Positions 16,913 through 25,226 are shown, counted from the first letter of the stretch. The stretch is DNA of 64,000 nucleotides from Streptomyces griseosporeus (GCF_014656055.1 NZ_BNBR01000004.1:821081-885080); one strand, 5' to 3'. Translations and numbers: made by a program. Notes: a model not told the origin generated them from the letters alone.

Positions 16913-18343
16913 ATGCCCCGACGCCCCCTCCATGTGACCGGCGCCCCCGAGGGCCCGCTGCTGACGGCGCTCGCCGCCCTGCGGGACAAGCTGCACGTCC
17001 CCGCCGGCTTCCCGCCCGACGTGCTCGCCGCGGCCGACGAGGCCGCCGCGCACCCCGTCCTCCCCGCGGAGGACGCCACCGACATCCCGTTCTTCACCAT
17101 CGACCCGCCCGGCTCGCTCGACCTCGACCAGGCGATGCACCTGTCCCGGCAGGGCACCGGCTACCGCGTCCGGTACGCCATCGCCGACGTCGCCGCCTTC
17201 GTCGTACCCGACGGCCCGCTCGACCGGGAGGCCCACCACCGGGCGGTCACCCTCTACTTTCCCGACCTGCGGATCCCCCTGCACCCGCCGGTGCTCAGCG
17301 AGGGCGCCGCGAGCCTGCTGCCGGGGCAGACCCGGCCGGCCGCGGTGTGGACGATCGACCTGGACGCGAGCGGCGGCACGCTCGCCGTCGACGTGCGCCG
17401 CGCCCTGATCCGCAGCAAGCAGCGGCTCGACTACGACAGCGTGCAGAAGAAGATCGACGACGGGACGGCCGAGGAACCCCTGCTCCTGCTGAAGACGATC
17501 GGCCTGCTGCGCGAGCAGGTGGAGATCGCCCGCGGCGGCATCTCCCTGCGCGTCCCCGACCAGGAGATCGTCGAACACGACCACACCTACGAGCTGACCT
17601 ACCGCGCCCCGCTCGCCGCCGACGGCTGGAACGCCCAGCTCTCCCTGCTCACCGGCATGGCCGCCGCCGAGCTGATGCTGGCGCACGGCACGGGCGTGCT
17701 GCGCACCCAGGTGCCCAAGCCCGGCAAGCTGGAGGAGCTGCACCACACCGCCGACGCGCTGCACATCGACTGGCCGCCGCACATGTCGTACGCGGAACGG
17801 GTGCGCACCCTCGACCCGTCCGTGCCCCGCGAGGCGGCGTTCCTCCAGGCCTGCACGGGCCTGATGAGACGCGCCGACTACACCGTCTTCCGGGACGGCC
17901 ACCTGCCGCCGAACCCCGTGCACGCCTCCGTCGCCGCGCCCTACGCGCACTGCACGGCCCCGCTGCGCCGCCTGGTCGACCGCTACGCCACCGAGATCTG
18001 CCTCGCCGCCGTCGCCGGCCGGGAGCCACCCGAGTGGGTGCTCGCGGCTCTCGACGCCGTACCGGCCCGCATGAAGGAGGGCGGCGAGCGCGCGGGCGAC
18101 ATCGACGGCAAGTGCGTCGACCTGGTCGAGGCGGCCGTCCTGAAGGACCGGGTGGGCGAGATCTTCGAGGGCGTGGTCGTCAAACAGGGCAACCCCCCGG
18201 GCACGGGCACCGTCCAACTGGAGTCCCCCGCGGTCGTCGGCCCCGTCACCGGCATCACCGAGACGGACGTCGGCCGCCGCCTCCAGGTCCGCCTGACCCG
18301 CGCCGACATGGAAGTCCCGACGGTGAGCTTCGCGCTTGCGTGA
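16913..18343 (+). CDS. RNB-domain ribonuclease (RNase II/R family)
   Basis: A 476-residue 3'-5' exoribonuclease with an RNB catalytic domain at about residues 55-390. TDIPFFTIDPPGSLDLDQAM gives the conserved Asp cluster that binds Mg2+. YAHCTAPLRRLVDRYATEICL is the C-terminal RNB signature with the catalytic Arg. It is much shorter than RNase R and lacks the N-terminal cold-shock domains; only a short C-terminal S1-like barrel (EGVVVKQGN...VQLTRA-like strands) remains. This compact form is common in Actinobacteria. It likely degrades short or structured RNA in the cytoplasm. Confidence 0.9.
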   Translation: MPRRPLHVTGAPEGPLLTALAALRDKLHVPAGFPPDVLAAADEAAAHPVLPAEDATDIPFFTIDPPGSLDLDQAMHLSRQGTGYRVRYAIADVAAFVVPDGPLDREAHHRAVTLYFPDLRIPLHPPVLSEGAASLLPGQTRPAAVWTIDLDASGGTLAVDVRRALIRSKQRLDYDSVQKKIDDGTAEEPLLLLKTIGLLREQVEIARGGISLRVPDQEIVEHDHTYELTYRAPLAADGWNAQLSLLTGMAAAELMLAHGTGVLRTQVPKPGKLEELHHTADALHIDWPPHMSYAERVRTLDPSVPREAAFLQACTGLMRRADYTVFRDGHLPPNPVHASVAAPYAHCTAPLRRLVDRYATEICLAAVAGREPPEWVLAALDAVPARMKEGGERAGDIDGKCVDLVEAAVLKDRVGEIFEGVVVKQGNPPGTGTVQLESPAVVGPVTGITETDVGRRLQVRLTRADMEVPTVSFALA

Positions 18344-18461
18344 ACGCTTCAGTGCCCTCGTGTGCCGTCGTGTGCCACGATCGAGGGAACGGTTCCCGAT
18401 CTCTCGGACAGGTGATCAGCCCATGTCCCAGTCTGGCGAGCGACCGAAGGAGGGGCGTGAC

Positions 18462-19040
18462 ATGACTGCCATGGCCCACGAGCCGCTCACGCAGGAGGAG
18501 GTCCTGCTGGAGGGCTTCCTCGCCCTGGACACGCCGGAGGGTTTCCGGGCGGAGCTGATCGAGGGGGAGATCGTTGTGACACCGCCGCCGGACGGGGAGC
18601 ACGAGAAGTACATCAGCCGCATCGTGCGGCAGGTGATCAAGCTGTCCCGGACGGACATGGACTTCTCCGGCAACAAGGGACTGAGGCTGAGGAGCGGAGG
18701 GGGCTGCCCGAAGAGTCACGTGATCCCGGACGTCACGTTCGCGCCCTTCGACCTCGACCTCTTCGGGGGCGCGGAGTCCTGGATGCCGTGCGACGGCGTC
18801 GCCATGGTGCTGGAAGTGACGTCGGCCAGGCCGCAGGCCGACCGTGAGGCCAAGCGCCGTTGCTACGCACGAGGCGGAATCCCTCTGTACCTGCTGGCCG
18901 ACCGCGACACGTCCCAGGTCACCCTCTTCAGCGACCCGGACAAGGACGACTACCGAGCGCTCACCACACGCCCCTTCGGGAAGCCGATCACCCTCCCCGA
19001 GCCCTTCGCCTTCGACCTGGACACCGCCGACCTCCTCTGA
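18462..19040 (+). CDS. Uma2 family protein (PD-(D/E)XK nuclease fold)
   Basis: A 192-residue protein. FRAELIEGEIVVTPPPDGEHE, PDVTFAP and VLEVTSARPQADREAKRRCYARGGIPLYLLAD show the order E...PD...ExT/S...K typical of Uma2 (DUF820) proteins with a restriction-endonuclease-like core. Streptomyces carry many copies and their biological role is not settled. A strong AGGAGGGG lies 8 bp before the ATG. It stands alone between the RNB gene and an AraC-type regulator. Confidence 0.88.
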   Translation: MTAMAHEPLTQEEVLLEGFLALDTPEGFRAELIEGEIVVTPPPDGEHEKYISRIVRQVIKLSRTDMDFSGNKGLRLRSGGGCPKSHVIPDVTFAPFDLDLFGGAESWMPCDGVAMVLEVTSARPQADREAKRRCYARGGIPLYLLADRDTSQVTLFSDPDKDDYRALTTRPFGKPITLPEPFAFDLDTADLL

Positions 19041-19135
19041 GACGCGCGGGAGTCAGCGCGCTGGAGCGGGCGCTCGCGGGCATGGAACGGCACGGGTAGG
19101 CGTTGCACCCTCCAGGACGACAGGGGGTGTACGGC

Positions 19136-19975
19136 ATGGCGGACCAGGGACGCGAAGAGGCGCTGTGGACGCGGGCGCGGCTGGGGCGTTGCGGGCCCGC
19201 GCTCGACCTGCTGACCGCCCGCTTCGACCAGCACGTCTACGCGCCGCACGCGCACGACGAGTACACGGTCGGCGTCTGCGTCGGCGGCTCGGAGGTGATC
19301 GCGTACCGCGGCGGCCGGGTCCACGCGGGCCCCGGCTCGATCGTCGTCCTGGCCCCCGGCGAGATCCACACGGGCGGCCCGGCGACGACGACGGACGGCT
19401 ACGCGTACCGCGCGCTGTACGCCGCACCGGACCTCCTCGCGGACGGCGTGCTGGGCGGCGGTGGCCTGCCGCACTTCCGTGAGGCGCTGATCGACGACCC
19501 GGAACTGGCCACGGCGCTGCGCCGGGCCCACTCGGAGACCGCCGCCTGCCCCGACCCCCTGGAGGCGGAGTCCCGGCTGCCCTGGCTGCTGACGGCCCTG
19601 GCCCGCCGCCACTCCACGGCACGCGCCACGAGCGACGCGGTCGCCGGCGCGGACGGCATAGCCAGGCAGGTCAGGGACCGTCTGGCCGACGAGCTGACCG
19701 ACCCGCCGTCGCTGTCCGCCCTGGCCACCGAACTCGGCCTGTCCCGCTACCAGCTCCTGCGTGCCTTCCGTACGTCCGTGGGCGTCCCGCCGTACGCCTG
19801 GCTGGCGCAGCACCGGGTCACGCGGGCCCGGGCCCTGCTGGAGTCGGGACTGCGCCCGGCGGAGGTCGCGGGCCTGGTGGGCTTCGCCGACCAGGCGCAT
19901 CTGACGCGGTGGTTCCGCCGGGTGCTGGGAGTGACCCCGGCGGCGTACCGCAACAGCGTTCAAGACGCGCGATGA
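19136..19975 (+). CDS. AraC family transcriptional regulator
   Basis: A 279-residue regulator. The N-terminal cupin-type sensor (about residues 20-110) includes APHAHDEYTVGVCVGG and APGEIHTGG. The C-terminal pair of helix-turn-helix motifs (about 175-270) reads SLSALATELGLSRYQLLRAF and PAEVAGLVGFADQAHLTRWFRR, then VLGVTPAAYR. It is followed after 22 bp by the EamA transporter gene on the same strand. That pairing is common, and the exporter is its likely target. The ligand is unknown. Confidence 0.92.
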   Translation: MADQGREEALWTRARLGRCGPALDLLTARFDQHVYAPHAHDEYTVGVCVGGSEVIAYRGGRVHAGPGSIVVLAPGEIHTGGPATTTDGYAYRALYAAPDLLADGVLGGGGLPHFREALIDDPELATALRRAHSETAACPDPLEAESRLPWLLTALARRHSTARATSDAVAGADGIARQVRDRLADELTDPPSLSALATELGLSRYQLLRAFRTSVGVPPYAWLAQHRVTRARALLESGLRPAEVAGLVGFADQAHLTRWFRRVLGVTPAAYRNSVQDAR

Positions 19976-19997
19976 ACAGGTGGCCGAAACTCGGCCC

Positions 19998-20927
19998 ATG
20001 ACTGCACGCGGCTGGTTCCTCTTCTCCCTCATGGGAGTGATCTGGGGCATCCCCTATCTGATGATCAAGGTGGCGGTGGACGAGCTGTCCCCGTCGATGG
20101 TGGTGTTCGTCCGCTGCGCGGTGGGCGCGGCGCTCCTCCTCCCCTTCGCGCTCCGCCAGCCCGGCCTGGCACGGACCGTGGTGAGCCACTGGCGTCCGAT
20201 GCTGGCCTTCGCGTGTATCGAGATCATCGGCCCGTGGTTCACGCTGACGGACGCCGAACGCCACCTGTCCAGCTCGACGGCGGGCCTGCTGATCGCCGGC
20301 GTGCCGATCGTCGGCGTGGCCCTGGCCCGCTACTTCGGCGCGACGGAACGCCTGGGGATACGGCGGCTGACGGGCCTGGCCCTGGGCCTGACCGGCGTCG
20401 TGGTCCTGACCCTCCCGCACCTGACCGGCGGCGACGCCCGCTCCCTCGCCGAGGTCCTGCTCACGGTGATCGGCTACGCGACGGCCCCCCTGATCGCCGC
20501 GCGCCACCTGAAGGACGTGCCGTCCCTGCACCTCACGGCCCCCTGCCTGGCCCTGGCGGCCCTGGTGTACGCCCCTGCCGCGGCGGCGACCTGGCCGTCG
20601 CAGACCCCGTCGGCGTCGGTCCTGGCGTCCCTGGCCGGCCTGGGCGTGATCTGCACGGCGGTGGCCTTCGTCGCCTTCCTGGAACTGATCAAGGAGGCGG
20701 GCCCGACGCGGGCGACGGTGATCACGTACGTCAACCCGGCGGTGGCGGTCGCGGCCGGCGCGCTTTTCCTGAACGAGGCCCTGACCGCGACGATCATCGC
20801 GGCGTTCGCCCTGATCCTGACGGGTTCGGTGCTGGCGACGGCCGCCGCCCCGACCGGGGTGTCCCGCCGGGTACGATGGTCCACACGGCAGACGAGCCGG
20901 GCGGACGGCCGCGTGGAGTCCCCTTGA
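19998..20927 (+). CDS. EamA/DMT-family transporter (its 3' end overlaps rnpB)
   Basis: A 309-residue membrane protein with ten hydrophobic helices in two EamA repeats (about residues 5-135 and 150-285). It opens GWFLFSLMGVIWGIPYLMIK, and the second repeat ends in GALFLNEALTATIIAAFALIL. Such proteins export amino acids or other small metabolites. The ATG at 19998 was chosen over a GTG at 19980. The last 14 codons (TRQTSRADGRVESP) lie within the 5' strand of the RNase P RNA gene, so CDS and RNA overlap by about 42 bp. Confidence 0.88.
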   Translation: MTARGWFLFSLMGVIWGIPYLMIKVAVDELSPSMVVFVRCAVGAALLLPFALRQPGLARTVVSHWRPMLAFACIEIIGPWFTLTDAERHLSSSTAGLLIAGVPIVGVALARYFGATERLGIRRLTGLALGLTGVVVLTLPHLTGGDARSLAEVLLTVIGYATAPLIAARHLKDVPSLHLTAPCLALAALVYAPAAAATWPSQTPSASVLASLAGLGVICTAVAFVAFLELIKEAGPTRATVITYVNPAVAVAAGALFLNEALTATIIAAFALILTGSVLATAAAPTGVSRRVRWSTRQTSRADGRVESP

Positions 20928-21308
20928 CGGGGGGCTTCCCGAGGAACGTCCGGGCTCCACAGGGCAGGGTGGTGGCTAACGGCCACCCGGGGTGACCCGC
21001 GGGACAGTGCCACAGAAAGCAGACCGCCCGGCGCTTCGGCGCAGGGTAAGGGTGAAACGGTGGTGTAAGAGACCACCAGTGCCCAGGGTGACCTGGGCAG
21101 CTAGGTAAACCCCACCCGGAGCAAGGTCAAAAGGAGCGCCTGGAAGGACACGAGGCGCTCTGCGCGGACGTTCGAGGGCTGCCCGCCCGAGTCCGCGGGT
21201 AGACCGCACGAGGCCGGCGGCAACGCCGGCCCTAGATGGATGGCCGTCGCCCGGCGCTCCGCGAGGAGCACCGGGAACAGAACCCGGCGTACAGCCCGAC
21301 TCGTCTGC
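20886..21308 (+). ncRNA. rnpB: RNase P RNA (bacterial type A)
   Basis: This is the catalytic RNA that removes 5' leaders from tRNA precursors. The 5' strand GGCAGACGAGCCGGG pairs with the 3' strand CCCGACTCGTCTGCC and sets the ends. Conserved cores are visible in order: GAGGAACGTCCGGGCTCC near 20940, the GGTGGCTAACGGCCACC hairpin near 20970, ACAGAAAGCAGACCGCC near 21010, GGTAAGGGTGAAACGGTG near 21045 and TAGATGGATGGCC near 21235. The GGAACGTCC has one change from the usual GGAAAGTCC. The end at 21308 is followed by a pyrimidine-rich tract (CTTCCCCTTCTCTGCC). Overlap with the EamA gene means the 5' end may need processing. Confidence 0.95.
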
Positions 21309-21380
21309 CGCTTCCCCCTTCTCTGCCGCCTCTCCCGTCTCCGCGGCCCCTCCGCCCAGCCTCTTCCCGCCACCAATGCA

Positions 21381-21396
21381 AACAGAACTGTCTGTT
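21381..21396. promoter_or_regulatory. GBL-receptor-type operator (ARE-like palindrome)
   Basis: AACAGA-ACTG-TCTGTT is a perfect 6-bp inverted repeat with a 4-bp centre, about 200 bp upstream of the TetR gene at 21602. It closely matches the palindromes at 23938 and 24221. A second, looser ARE-like site (AAACAGGCATGG.TTGTATGGTTT, 21505-21527) lies nearer the gene. Binding by the adjacent GBL-receptor homologues is inferred. The 293 bp between rnpB and the gene otherwise hold only a pyrimidine-rich tract. Confidence 0.65.
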
Positions 21397-21601
21397 GATA
21401 AGACAAGCGGTGTGCGGTGAGAGCGGCGGCTTCGCAGGTCACTCGGCGGGGACCTGTGGTTTCTTCTCAGCCGTTGTTCGCGCGGTTGCCTGCTGATCTC
21501 TTCAAAACAGGCATGGTTGTATGGTTTATTTAAGTGCGGTGTCAGTAGGCACCCGCTCGCTCTCCAAGCCGTCGTACCGCAGTGATCAAGGGGCAAGCGC
21601 G

Positions 21602-22159
21602 ATGCAGAAGCGGTCGCAGTCGACCCGTCAGGAACTCGTGTATGCCGCCGTGCAACTCATCGCGAACGGCCGCTTCGCCGACGCGGGCCTGGTCAACATC
21701 TGCAACACCGCCGGAGTGAGCCGGGGCGCGCTCTACCACCACTTCACGTCGATCGCGGAGCTGCTGGCCGAGGTCTACGCACAGGCCGAGAAGCGCGTCC
21801 TGGCGCTGGCCGACGACAGCTTCGCGTCGCGGGGCGCCGGGGCGCCGGCGCGTTTCGGCATCGCCCTGGGGAAGGCGCTGGCGGAGGATCAGCTGGTGCG
21901 CGCCGGGGTGCGGTTGGCGGCCGACGGTACCGACAGCCCTCCCCGGTTGAGGGAGGAGCTGCTGGCGCGGCTGCGCGAGGAGGTCCTCGGGGACGCCCCC
22001 GTCACCCCCGAGCGGGAAGTGCTGGCGGACCTGGCGGTGGTGGTCACCGCGGGACTGATCTCGCTCGGCTACACGGACACGACGTGGTGGCGCCCGGAGA
22101 GCACGCAGCGGATCTGGGACGCGCTGCTGCCGCTCTTCACGGACGCCGAACGGCGCTGA
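21602..22159 (+). CDS. TetR family regulator, gamma-butyrolactone-receptor-like (possible pseudo-receptor)
   Basis: A 185-residue repressor. The N-terminal helix-turn-helix (about residues 5-50) reads TRQELVYAAVQLIANGRFADAGLVNICNTAG, then VSRGALYHHFTSIAELLAEVY, as in the ScbR/ArpA group. The ligand half is short and divergent (VLADLAVVVTAGLISLGYTDT). The ATG at 21602 has AAGGGG upstream; earlier in-frame codons run into the promoter. It is convergent with the second receptor homologue at 22872-22228. Such paired homologues often comprise one true receptor and one pseudo-receptor that responds to the antibiotic itself. Which is which cannot be told here. Confidence 0.85.
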   Translation: MQKRSQSTRQELVYAAVQLIANGRFADAGLVNICNTAGVSRGALYHHFTSIAELLAEVYAQAEKRVLALADDSFASRGAGAPARFGIALGKALAEDQLVRAGVRLAADGTDSPPRLREELLARLREEVLGDAPVTPEREVLADLAVVVTAGLISLGYTDTTWWRPESTQRIWDALLPLFTDAERR

Positions 22160-22227
22160 ATCGGCGGGTTGTTGCCGATGTGGCAGCTGGGGGGCGGCTC
22201 AGGGCCGGGGGAGTGACGGCTGACCGC

Positions 22228-22872
22228 TCACGCGCCGACAGCCGCGGGTTCCGGCGCGGCCGCCGGCGCGGGCGGTGGCGTGACGCGCAGGTGGCCGATC
22301 ATGCCGGGGCTGACGATGCCGGGCAGCAACAGCCGCCACATGGTGGTGACGCGCTCGGGAAGGTCCTTGCGGTTCGTGTAGACCTGCGACATCACCTGCA
22401 TGCCGGTGAAGGAGCCGACGATCATCGTGGTGGCCTCCGTCAGGTCCAGGCCCGGCAGGGTCTCACCCTGCTCCCTCGCCTGCTCCAGCAGCCCGCGGAT
22501 GGTGGCACTGGACTGCTCGTACGGCGTGTTGACCGGCCGGGTGAACGACGTGTCCTCCACGGCCAGGCGCACACTGGCGCGCAGGACCGGATCGCGCTGG
22601 AGCCGGTAGGCGAAGCCGAAGGTCAGGTCGATGATCGCCTGCATCTTGGTGCTGTCGTCGGGTGCGACGAGGGCCTCGCTGTGCGCCTCCAGCAGAGCCG
22701 CGGCGATGGCTTCCTTGGACGGGAAGTGGTGGTAGAGGGCACCGCGGGTCAGACCGCTCCGTGCCAGGATCTCGTTCGTGCTCGCGGCGTCGTAACCCCG
22801 CTCGTCGAACACCTCGGCCGCGGCCCTGAGAATCGCCCGCCGTGACCGCGTCCCGCGCTCCTGCTTCGCCAT
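22228..22872 (-). CDS. Gamma-butyrolactone receptor protein (ScbR/ArpA family)
   Basis: A 214-residue TetR-type repressor with the classic receptor opening MAKQERGTRSRRAILRAAAE, then VFDERGYDAASTNEILARSGLTRGALYHHFPSKEAIAAALL. The ligand domain includes a conserved segment around GVEDTS-like VRLAVEDTSFTRP and MIVGSFTGMQVMS. It ends in a Pro/Ala tail. Binding of a GBL is expected to release it from operators and start production. It is divergent from nothing directly; its own promoter carries palindromes of the same type, which suggests autoregulation. It is the better candidate of the two homologues for the true receptor. Confidence 0.88.
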   Translation of the reverse strand: MAKQERGTRSRRAILRAAAEVFDERGYDAASTNEILARSGLTRGALYHHFPSKEAIAAALLEAHSEALVAPDDSTKMQAIIDLTFGFAYRLQRDPVLRASVRLAVEDTSFTRPVNTPYEQSSATIRGLLEQAREQGETLPGLDLTEATTMIVGSFTGMQVMSQVYTNRKDLPERVTTMWRLLLPGIVSPGMIGHLRVTPPPAPAAAPEPAAVGA

Positions 22873-22908
22873 TCGTGATCCCTCGCACTCGCCGAAGAAA
22901 AAAGTATA

Positions 22909-22936
22909 CCGACTTGTCTGCATCCTCGTGCAGACA
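22909..22936. promoter_or_regulatory. Operator palindromes upstream of the GBL-receptor gene
   Basis: Two overlapping symmetrical elements lie 37-64 bp upstream of the receptor start: CCGACTTGTCTG (22909-22920), one base off the CAGAC-N2-GTCTG core, and a perfect TGTCTGCA-N6-TGCAGACA repeat (22915-22922 and 22929-22936). The position suits autorepression. The surrounding 213 bp up to the response-regulator gene hold no other recognisable element. Confidence 0.6.
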
Positions 22937-23085
22937 GTTTCGGAGTCTCTCGGCGCGCGCTGGAGATCCGGTGGAATCGCCCGCGGGCGGGCCGGGCCGG
23001 CGGGACGGCGGCCTTCGCACAGGGTGGGGCCGCGGTCCGCCGCCCGCGTCGGCCGGTGCGCCCCGCTTGAGGTGCCGGGGCCGGG

Positions 23086-23856
23086 TTACGGGTTGCCCAG
23101 GCGGAACCCGACACCCCGGACCGTTACGATCCAGTCGCTGGACCCGAGCTTTCCGCGCAGGCTGCTGACGTGGGTGTCGATGGTGCGGCCCTTGTGCGAC
23201 CAGGCGTCGTCCCAGACCTGGCTCATCAGCTGCCGCCGGGAGACCACGGCCCCCGGCTGGAGCGCGAGGATGCGCAGCAGGTCGAACTCCTTGCGGGTGA
23301 GGTCGACGGGACGGTCGTGCAGGGTCACCTTGCGGGCGACGGGGTCGATGCGCAGCGGGCCGTGCTCGATGACGCGGGACGTCCGGCTGGGGCGGACCCG
23401 GCGCATCACCGCTCCGATGCGGGCGAGCAGCTCGTGGAAGCCGTACGGCTTGACCATGTAGTCGTCCGCGCCGGCCTGGAGACCCAGCACCCGGTCCAGT
23501 TCGCTGCCGCGCTCGGTGACGGCGATGATCGGGGTGTCGCTCACCGCCCGGATGCCCCGGCAGACCTCCAGGCCGTCGAGGTCGGTCAGGTCCAGGTCCA
23601 GCAGGATGAGATCGACCTGGTGGTGGACCTGGAGCGCCTGGGTCCCGGTGGCCACGCTCTCCGCGCGATACCCCCTTCGGGTGAGGTTCTGGACCAGGGT
23701 CTTGGCCGCGCGTTCCTCCTCCTCCACGACGAGGACGCGCAGCGCCGCGTGCTCGACCGGCGCGTGCAGCCGAGGCGGGGTGGGGTGGCCGGGGTGGTGG
23801 GCGGAGTGCTCCCACCTGGTGCGAGCTCCTGGTGCGTCTGCTACCTGCCGGTTCAT
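23086..23856 (-). CDS. OmpR/PhoB-family response regulator, JadR1/LanI-like cluster activator
   Basis: A 256-residue regulator. After an unstructured 35-residue N-terminus, the receiver runs from LRVLVVEEEERAAKTL: the usual Asp pair is Glu-Glu, while the phospho-site Asp (LILLDLDLTDLDG), Thr (IAVTERG) and Lys (YMVKPYGF) remain. The C-terminal winged helix (about 165-255) includes DLTRKEFDLLRILA and KGRTIDTHVSSLRGKLG. In angucycline clusters regulators of this type activate the PKS genes and may sense the product rather than a kinase. The start has GGGGAG 5 bp upstream. No kinase gene is adjacent. Confidence 0.87.
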   Translation of the reverse strand: MNRQVADAPGARTRWEHSAHHPGHPTPPRLHAPVEHAALRVLVVEEEERAAKTLVQNLTRRGYRAESVATGTQALQVHHQVDLILLDLDLTDLDGLEVCRGIRAVSDTPIIAVTERGSELDRVLGLQAGADDYMVKPYGFHELLARIGAVMRRVRPSRTSRVIEHGPLRIDPVARKVTLHDRPVDLTRKEFDLLRILALQPGAVVSRRQLMSQVWDDAWSHKGRTIDTHVSSLRGKLGSSDWIVTVRGVGFRLGNP

Positions 23857-23937
23857 CTGCTCCCCCTGTACTCGGGCTGGCGACGGCCCTGTCAGATGTT
23901 TGTGATGGAAAACCAGGTGCTTGGCGAAGATACCAAA

Positions 23938-23949
23938 CAGACTTGTCTG
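23938..23949. promoter_or_regulatory. GBL-receptor-type operator upstream of the OmpR activator
   Basis: CAGAC-TT-GTCTG is a perfect palindrome of 5-bp arms within AAACAGACTTGTCTGATT, 82 bp upstream of the activator start. It matches the sites at 22909, 24221 and 21382. Repression of the activator by the receptor would couple the GBL signal to PKS expression, as in the JadR2/JadR1 circuit. Confidence 0.7.
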
Positions 23950-24220
23950 ATTGTCAATGTAGGGCCCGCTGGGTGGGGGCGGGGCTGACACGCGCGTGTG
24001 AGCTGCGTGGATCTGTGATATGCCGCTTTTGCGTGTCGGATCGAGAGGGTCGCTCACTTTGCCAGATGCGCCACACTGTTCGGTGTAAGCAGGCAAGGTT
24101 GCCCGATCATGTATTTCGTTGCGTGATGCATCGATTACGGAACGATCACTTCCATCTGCGGTCGCCGAGCCGAATCCGTCCGCCGGGTGACGGGCTTCGA
24201 GTTTTTACTTGATTTACCCG

Positions 24221-24234
24221 ACAGACCTGTCTGT
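24221..24234. promoter_or_regulatory. GBL-receptor-type operator upstream of the afsA-like gene
   Basis: ACAGAC-CT-GTCTGT is a perfect 6-bp-arm palindrome, 84 bp upstream of the AfsA-type start. It is followed by TATCTTATGG, which could be part of a promoter -10 region. It is the best-matching member of the operator family in this window. Confidence 0.7.
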
Positions 24235-24317
24235 ATCTTATGGCTTGGTCAACGGGGGGCTGCTGCATGGCGCAGCAGTTTGCCCTCCCTGCACACACAC
24301 AGAAGGGAGCGCACATC

Positions 24318-25226
24318 ATGACCGCAATGCTCGACACCGCCCTCACCACGATCGTTCCGCGCCAGTACGTCCACCGTGCCGCGGTCTCCGAAGTCCTGCT
24401 CACCGGCTGGCAGGCGGCCGAGCAGGCCGACGCCTTCGTGGTGCGGGCGCAGTGGCCGCGCGGGCACGCCCTCTTCGCCCAGTCGGGCGGCTACCAGGAC
24501 CCGCTGCTGCTCGTCGAATCGGTCCGGCAGATAGGGTCCCTGCTCTCGCACGCCGAGTACGAGGTGCCGTTCGGGCACCAGTTCCTCATGCTCGGCATAG
24601 GCTTCAGCGCCACCCGCGACATGTTCGTCGCGACGCCCGCCCCGACCGAGGTGGAACTGCACACCGTGTGCCGGGACATCGTCCGCCGGGGCAAGGCGCT
24701 CGCCGGCATGCGCTACGAGGTCACCGCCATGGTCGACGGAGTGGCCCTGGCCACCGCCTCGGCGGCCTTCAAGTGCACGGCTCCCGGCGTCTACCAGCGC
24801 CTGCGCGGGGACCGCCCCACCCGCGCGAACCGCCTCCCCGGCCTGCCGGTCGACCCGGCGCTGGTCGGCCGTACCGGCACCGAACACGTGGTCCTGTCGC
24901 AGGACGGCGCCTCCGGCAACCGCTGGGAGGTGCGCGCCGACACCGACCACCCCATCTTCTTCGACCACCCTGTCGACCACATCCCCGGCATGGTGCTCCT
25001 GGAGGCGGCGCGACAGGCCGCCCACGCCGCGACCGGCCTCACCGACGCCCTCGTCCTCGACCTGGACAGCTCCTTCGCCCGGTACGCCGAACTCGACGAG
25101 CCCTGCTACATCGAGGCGGACCCGCTCGGCGCCGACGACGGCGGCGACGTACAGGTACGGGTGCACGGGGTCCAGGGCCGGCAGACCGTCTTCACCGCAC
25201 GCCTCGTGCTGCGGCCCCGCGCCTGA
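24318..25226 (+). CDS. AfsA/ScbA/JadW1-type gamma-butyrolactone synthase (A-factor hotdog protein)
   Basis: A 302-residue protein with two AfsA repeats. The first (about residues 10-150) contains AEYEVPFGHQFLMLGIGFSA; the second (about 185-300) contains RADTDHPIFFDHPVDHIPGMVLLEAARQAA, the conserved hotdog motif. AfsA joins dihydroxyacetone phosphate to a beta-ketoacyl-ACP, the first committed step of GBL signal synthesis. The ATG at 24318 has AAGGGAGC upstream and gives the family length; the in-frame ATG at 24240 would put 26 odd residues in front. It overlaps the next gene by 3 bp (TGATG). Confidence 0.9.
   Translation: MTAMLDTALTTIVPRQYVHRAAVSEVLLTGWQAAEQADAFVVRAQWPRGHALFAQSGGYQDPLLLVESVRQIGSLLSHAEYEVPFGHQFLMLGIGFSATRDMFVATPAPTEVELHTVCRDIVRRGKALAGMRYEVTAMVDGVALATASAAFKCTAPGVYQRLRGDRPTRANRLPGLPVDPALVGRTGTEHVVLSQDGASGNRWEVRADTDHPIFFDHPVDHIPGMVLLEAARQAAHAATGLTDALVLDLDSSFARYAELDEPCYIEADPLGADDGGDVQVRVHGVQGRQTVFTARLVLRPRA

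Larger units (their letters stand above)
23857..24317. promoter_or_regulatory. 461-bp divergent regulatory region between the OmpR activator and afsA-like gene
   Basis: This is the longest regulatory gap in the control block and is clearly AT-richer than its surroundings. It holds two perfect operator palindromes (listed separately) near its two ends, one for each divergent gene. In-frame reading across it gives no protein with family features, and no RNA structure was recognised. It probably carries the GBL-controlled switch for the cluster. Confidence 0.6.

Noticed and set aside
21236..21496. Short ORF overlapping and following rnpB
   Set aside because: It begins inside conserved RNase P RNA structure and has no protein-like features; the rest covers the operator region.
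23832..24212. 126-codon ORF in the activator-afsA intergenic region
   Set aside because: It is Cys/Arg-rich with poor third-position G/C bias, overlaps the divergent activator start and contains an operator palindrome. It looks non-coding.
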